Shown here: one piece after another, positions 5,087-6,564 of the stretch
Layout: the number at the start of each line of letters is the position of its first letter
Position numbering within the stretch: the first letter of the stretch is position 1
Assembly (NCBI GenBank): GCA_025356695.1
Contig: JANXSE010000059.1
Span: 1 to 6,564 of the forward strand
Source of the DNA: Betaproteobacteria bacterium
Lineage (GTDB): Bacteria; Pseudomonadota; Gammaproteobacteria; Burkholderiales; SG8-41
Length of the DNA: 6,564 nucleotides
Direction: 5' to 3'
Notes under the pieces: generated by a model
What the model was told of the DNA's origin: nothing
Database searches by the model: none
Seen by the model: the letters and a program-made list of their open reading frames with translations, nothing else
Position numbers and translations under genes: made by a program

Positions 5087-6058
5087 TCAATCGATCCTGA
5101 CGTTGTTGTCCTTAATAATTTTCGCCCAGCGCTGCGATTCAGACCGCACATAGGCATCGAACTCCGCCGGCGATGCATTCAATGTCACCGGGATCAGGCG
5201 TTTGGTCAGGTAATCGTGCATCTCCGGGTTCTTCATTTCCGCAACGACCGCCGCATGCAGCTTGTCGACGATCGCCTTCGGCGTTTTCGCCGGCACGAAA
5301 ATGCCGTTCCAGTTCAGGCTGCCGATGCCGGGAAAACCCGCCTCGGTCAGTGTCGGCACCTCGGGCAGTTCGGCGATGCGCTGCGCCGAAGTCACCGCCA
5401 GCGCCTTGATCTGGCCGGCGCGAATGGCACCAATATTGGACGCGACGTTCGAATTCGAAATCAGGATTTCACCGCGCATCAGCGCCGGCAGCGTTTCACC
5501 GGCGCCACGCGAAGGCAGATGCGTCATTTTGATGCCGGCGACCGCCGTCAGCGCCAGCATGTCGAGATGCGAGTACGAACCCAGCGGTGCCTGGTAGTTG
5601 AACTGGCCCGGGCGCTCCTTGATATAGGCGATCGCTTCTTTCAGCGTGTTGCCCGGCAGCTTCGGCCCGGCGACAATCGCGTTCGGGATCGACGCCAGCA
5701 GCGTCACACCGGCAAGATCGCGCATCGCATCGATTTTCATCTTCGAGGCGAAGAGCAGCGGGTTGATCGAGTTGGTCGAGATATTACCGACCAGCAGCGT
5801 ATAGCCGTCTGGCGCCGCGGTCGCCACCAGTTCAACCGCGATATTGCCGGCAGCGCCGGCGCGGTTATCGACAACGAACTGCTGTTTCAACCGCTCGGAT
5901 AGCTTGGGCGCAAGAATGCGCGCGACGATGTCGGTGGCGCCGCCCGGCGCATAGGGCACGATCACCCGCACCGGGCGTTGCGGATAGTCCGCAGCGGGTT
6001 GCGCGGCCAGCGCGCAACCGGTCATCAAAAAACCTGCAAGCAGACTCATGCGAAACAT
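5087..6058 (-). CDS. Bug-type TTT family tricarboxylate-binding protein (copy 2)
   Basis: A 323-residue periplasmic binding protein of the Bug/TctC family. After a short hydrophobic leader, the mature part starts DYPQRPVRVIVPYAPGG (24-40). It has the canonical ligand loop P-G-G-A-T-D-I-V-A-R (38-47, Asp43), VVDNRAGAAGNIA (62-74), DGYTLLVGN (84-92) and LPEVPTLTEAGFPG (231-244). The segment usually reading H-x-P-Y-K-G is HLPSRG (180-185), which suggests a different ligand from copy 1. The export signal is ambiguous: L-M-T-G-C15 resembles a weak lipobox with Met at -3, while A-L-A18 offers a signal peptidase I site. The start at 6058 is chosen over the Met at 6049 because GGGAGGAG is well spaced for the first and too far for the second. 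The gene sits 46 bases after the alpha/beta hydrolase and is followed by two REPIN-like elements. The transporter partner is not in the window. Confidence 0.93.
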   Translation of the reverse strand: MFRMSLLAGFLMTGCALAAQPAADYPQRPVRVIVPYAPGGATDIVARILAPKLSERLKQQFVVDNRAGAAGNIAVELVATAAPDGYTLLVGNISTNSINPLLFASKMKIDAMRDLAGVTLLASIPNAIVAGPKLPGNTLKEAIAYIKERPGQFNYQAPLGSYSHLDMLALTAVAGIKMTHLPSRGAGETLPALMRGEILISNSNVASNIGAIRAGQIKALAVTSAQRIAELPEVPTLTEAGFPGIGSLNWNGIFVPAKTPKAIVDKLHAAVVAEMKNPEMHDYLTKRLIPVTLNASPAEFDAYVRSESQRWAKIIKDNNVRID

Positions 6059-6062
6059 AGGT

Positions 6063-6070
6063 CTCCTCCC
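6063..6070 (-). promoter_or_regulatory. Ribosome binding site deciding the start of Bug copy 2
   Basis: The minus strand reads GGGAGGAG, 4 bases before the ATG at 6058-6056 (6-7 bases counted from the GGAGG core). The next in-frame Met at 6049 would be about 13 bases from the site, so the first Met is preferred. Confidence 0.75.
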
Positions 6071-6104
6071 GTGTCTCTGCTGTTAAAGCCGGCGCCGAAA
6101 ACGA

Positions 6105-6564
6105 TTATCCTGGCAGTTTCAGTGTGGTCTTCAGCCAGGTCGCCACATGATTGGCGACGATGTCCTCGCAACCGTTGTAGAAGTGATCGCAGTTCGGCAC
6201 GATTTCCACTTTGCACGGACCGCCGGCAGCCGCCGCGTATTCCTCGGCCGGATAACGATCTTTCGGTTCCTGGTCGCCGCGGATGCACAGCACCGGGCAT
6301 TTGATTTTCGGCGCGAGTTCTACGGTTGGCGGCACGGTCTGCGCGCGATCCAGAAAACTTTCCGCACTGATCACCCACCACCAGCCGGGCATAAAAAGCA
6401 GTTGCTTCGGACGCCCCGCCTTCACTGCCGCCTGCGCCTGCGCGAGGATTTCCGGAAATTGCTCGCCGGGACCGACACGGTCGCGCTCACCGCTCGCCTG
6501 CATCGATGTGGGGCCGCCGCGTCCCGCCGACAGCAGCACCAGTGCCGGCGTCTGCGGATAATCG
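6105..6564 (-). CDS. Alpha/beta-fold hydrolase, C-terminal part (partial)
   Basis: The frame is open to the right edge, so the gene starts outside the window; about 152 C-terminal residues are visible, beginning DYPQTPALVLLSAGRGG. This segment looks like the strand after the nucleophile elbow, so the catalytic serine should lie just upstream, off the window. A lid-like region with PGWWWVISAESFLDRA (visible residues 59-74) follows. Then comes KIKCPVLCIRGDQEP, where Asp97 of the visible part is the likely catalytic acid, and IVPNCDHFYNG, where His127 is the likely catalytic histidine. The protein ends shortly after a final amphipathic helix (VANHVATWLKTTLK). A GTG at 6539-6537 is in frame but codes for an internal Val and should not be taken as the start. 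The gene leads directly into Bug copy 2 after 46 bases, so the two are probably co-transcribed. Substrate class (ester, lactone, C-C bond) cannot be decided from this half. Confidence 0.82.
   Translation of the reverse strand, partial: DYPQTPALVLLSAGRGGPTSMQASGERDRVGPGEQFPEILAQAQAAVKAGRPKQLLFMPGWWWVISAESFLDRAQTVPPTVELAPKIKCPVLCIRGDQEPKDRYPAEEYAAAAGGPCKVEIVPNCDHFYNGCEDIVANHVATWLKTTLKLPG

Noticed and set aside
4981..5178. Small minus-strand frame of 65 codons across element B
   Set aside because: Half of it is translation of the palindromic repeat and the rest is a wrong-frame reading of Bug copy 2; not a credible gene.
5054..5902. Plus-strand frame of 282 codons opposite Bug copy 2
   Set aside because: Arg/Gln/His-rich shadow of the real gene, and it starts inside the palindromic repeat.
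6537..6539. GTG as the start of the alpha/beta hydrolase
   Set aside because: The frame stays open to the window edge and the upstream residues fit a hydrolase strand, so the GTG is an internal Val.

Overview
The window reads as a chromosomal stretch from a GC-rich proteobacterium, most likely a betaproteobacterium of the Burkholderiales type. The reasons are strong G/C at third codon positions, good GGAGG-type ribosome sites, and two Bug-type (tripartite tricarboxylate transporter, TTT) periplasmic binding proteins, a family greatly expanded in that group. This assignment is inference from gene content and style, not from a marker gene.

Six genes lie head to tail on the minus strand and occupy almost everything. 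In transcription order (right to left) they are: the C-terminal part of an alpha/beta hydrolase (6564-6105, cut by the window edge); a Bug binding protein (6058-5087); a CocE/NonD-family (peptidase S15-like) serine hydrolase (4893-3145); a Gfo/Idh/MocA-family NAD(P)-dependent oxidoreductase (3110-2127); a dihydrodipicolinate-synthase (DHDPS)-fold protein (2086-1142); and a second Bug protein (1044-73). Most gaps are 34-46 bases. The exceptions are about 97 bases before the last Bug gene, with one stem-loop, and 193 bases between the first Bug gene and the CocE-type hydrolase. At the far left a short plus-strand reading frame (3-41) may be the end of a convergent gene.

The arrangement suggests a catabolic operon. 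Two binding proteins would capture carboxylate-like compounds, two hydrolases would open ester or amide bonds, an oxidoreductase would oxidise or epimerise a hydroxylated or sugar-like intermediate, and a DHDPS-fold protein would carry out or support a carbon-carbon step. The substrate cannot be read from the sequence, and no TctA/TctB membrane subunits are present.

Two things stand out. First, the DHDPS-fold protein keeps the family framework but appears to have lost every canonical catalytic residue, including the Schiff-base lysine. Second, the 193-base gap holds two different nested palindromes side by side, each built as an inverted pair of a GTAG- or GTGG-headed hairpin. That is the layout of REP/REPIN elements moved by RAYT transposases. 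No RNA gene, CRISPR array, insertion sequence or convincing intrinsic terminator was seen.
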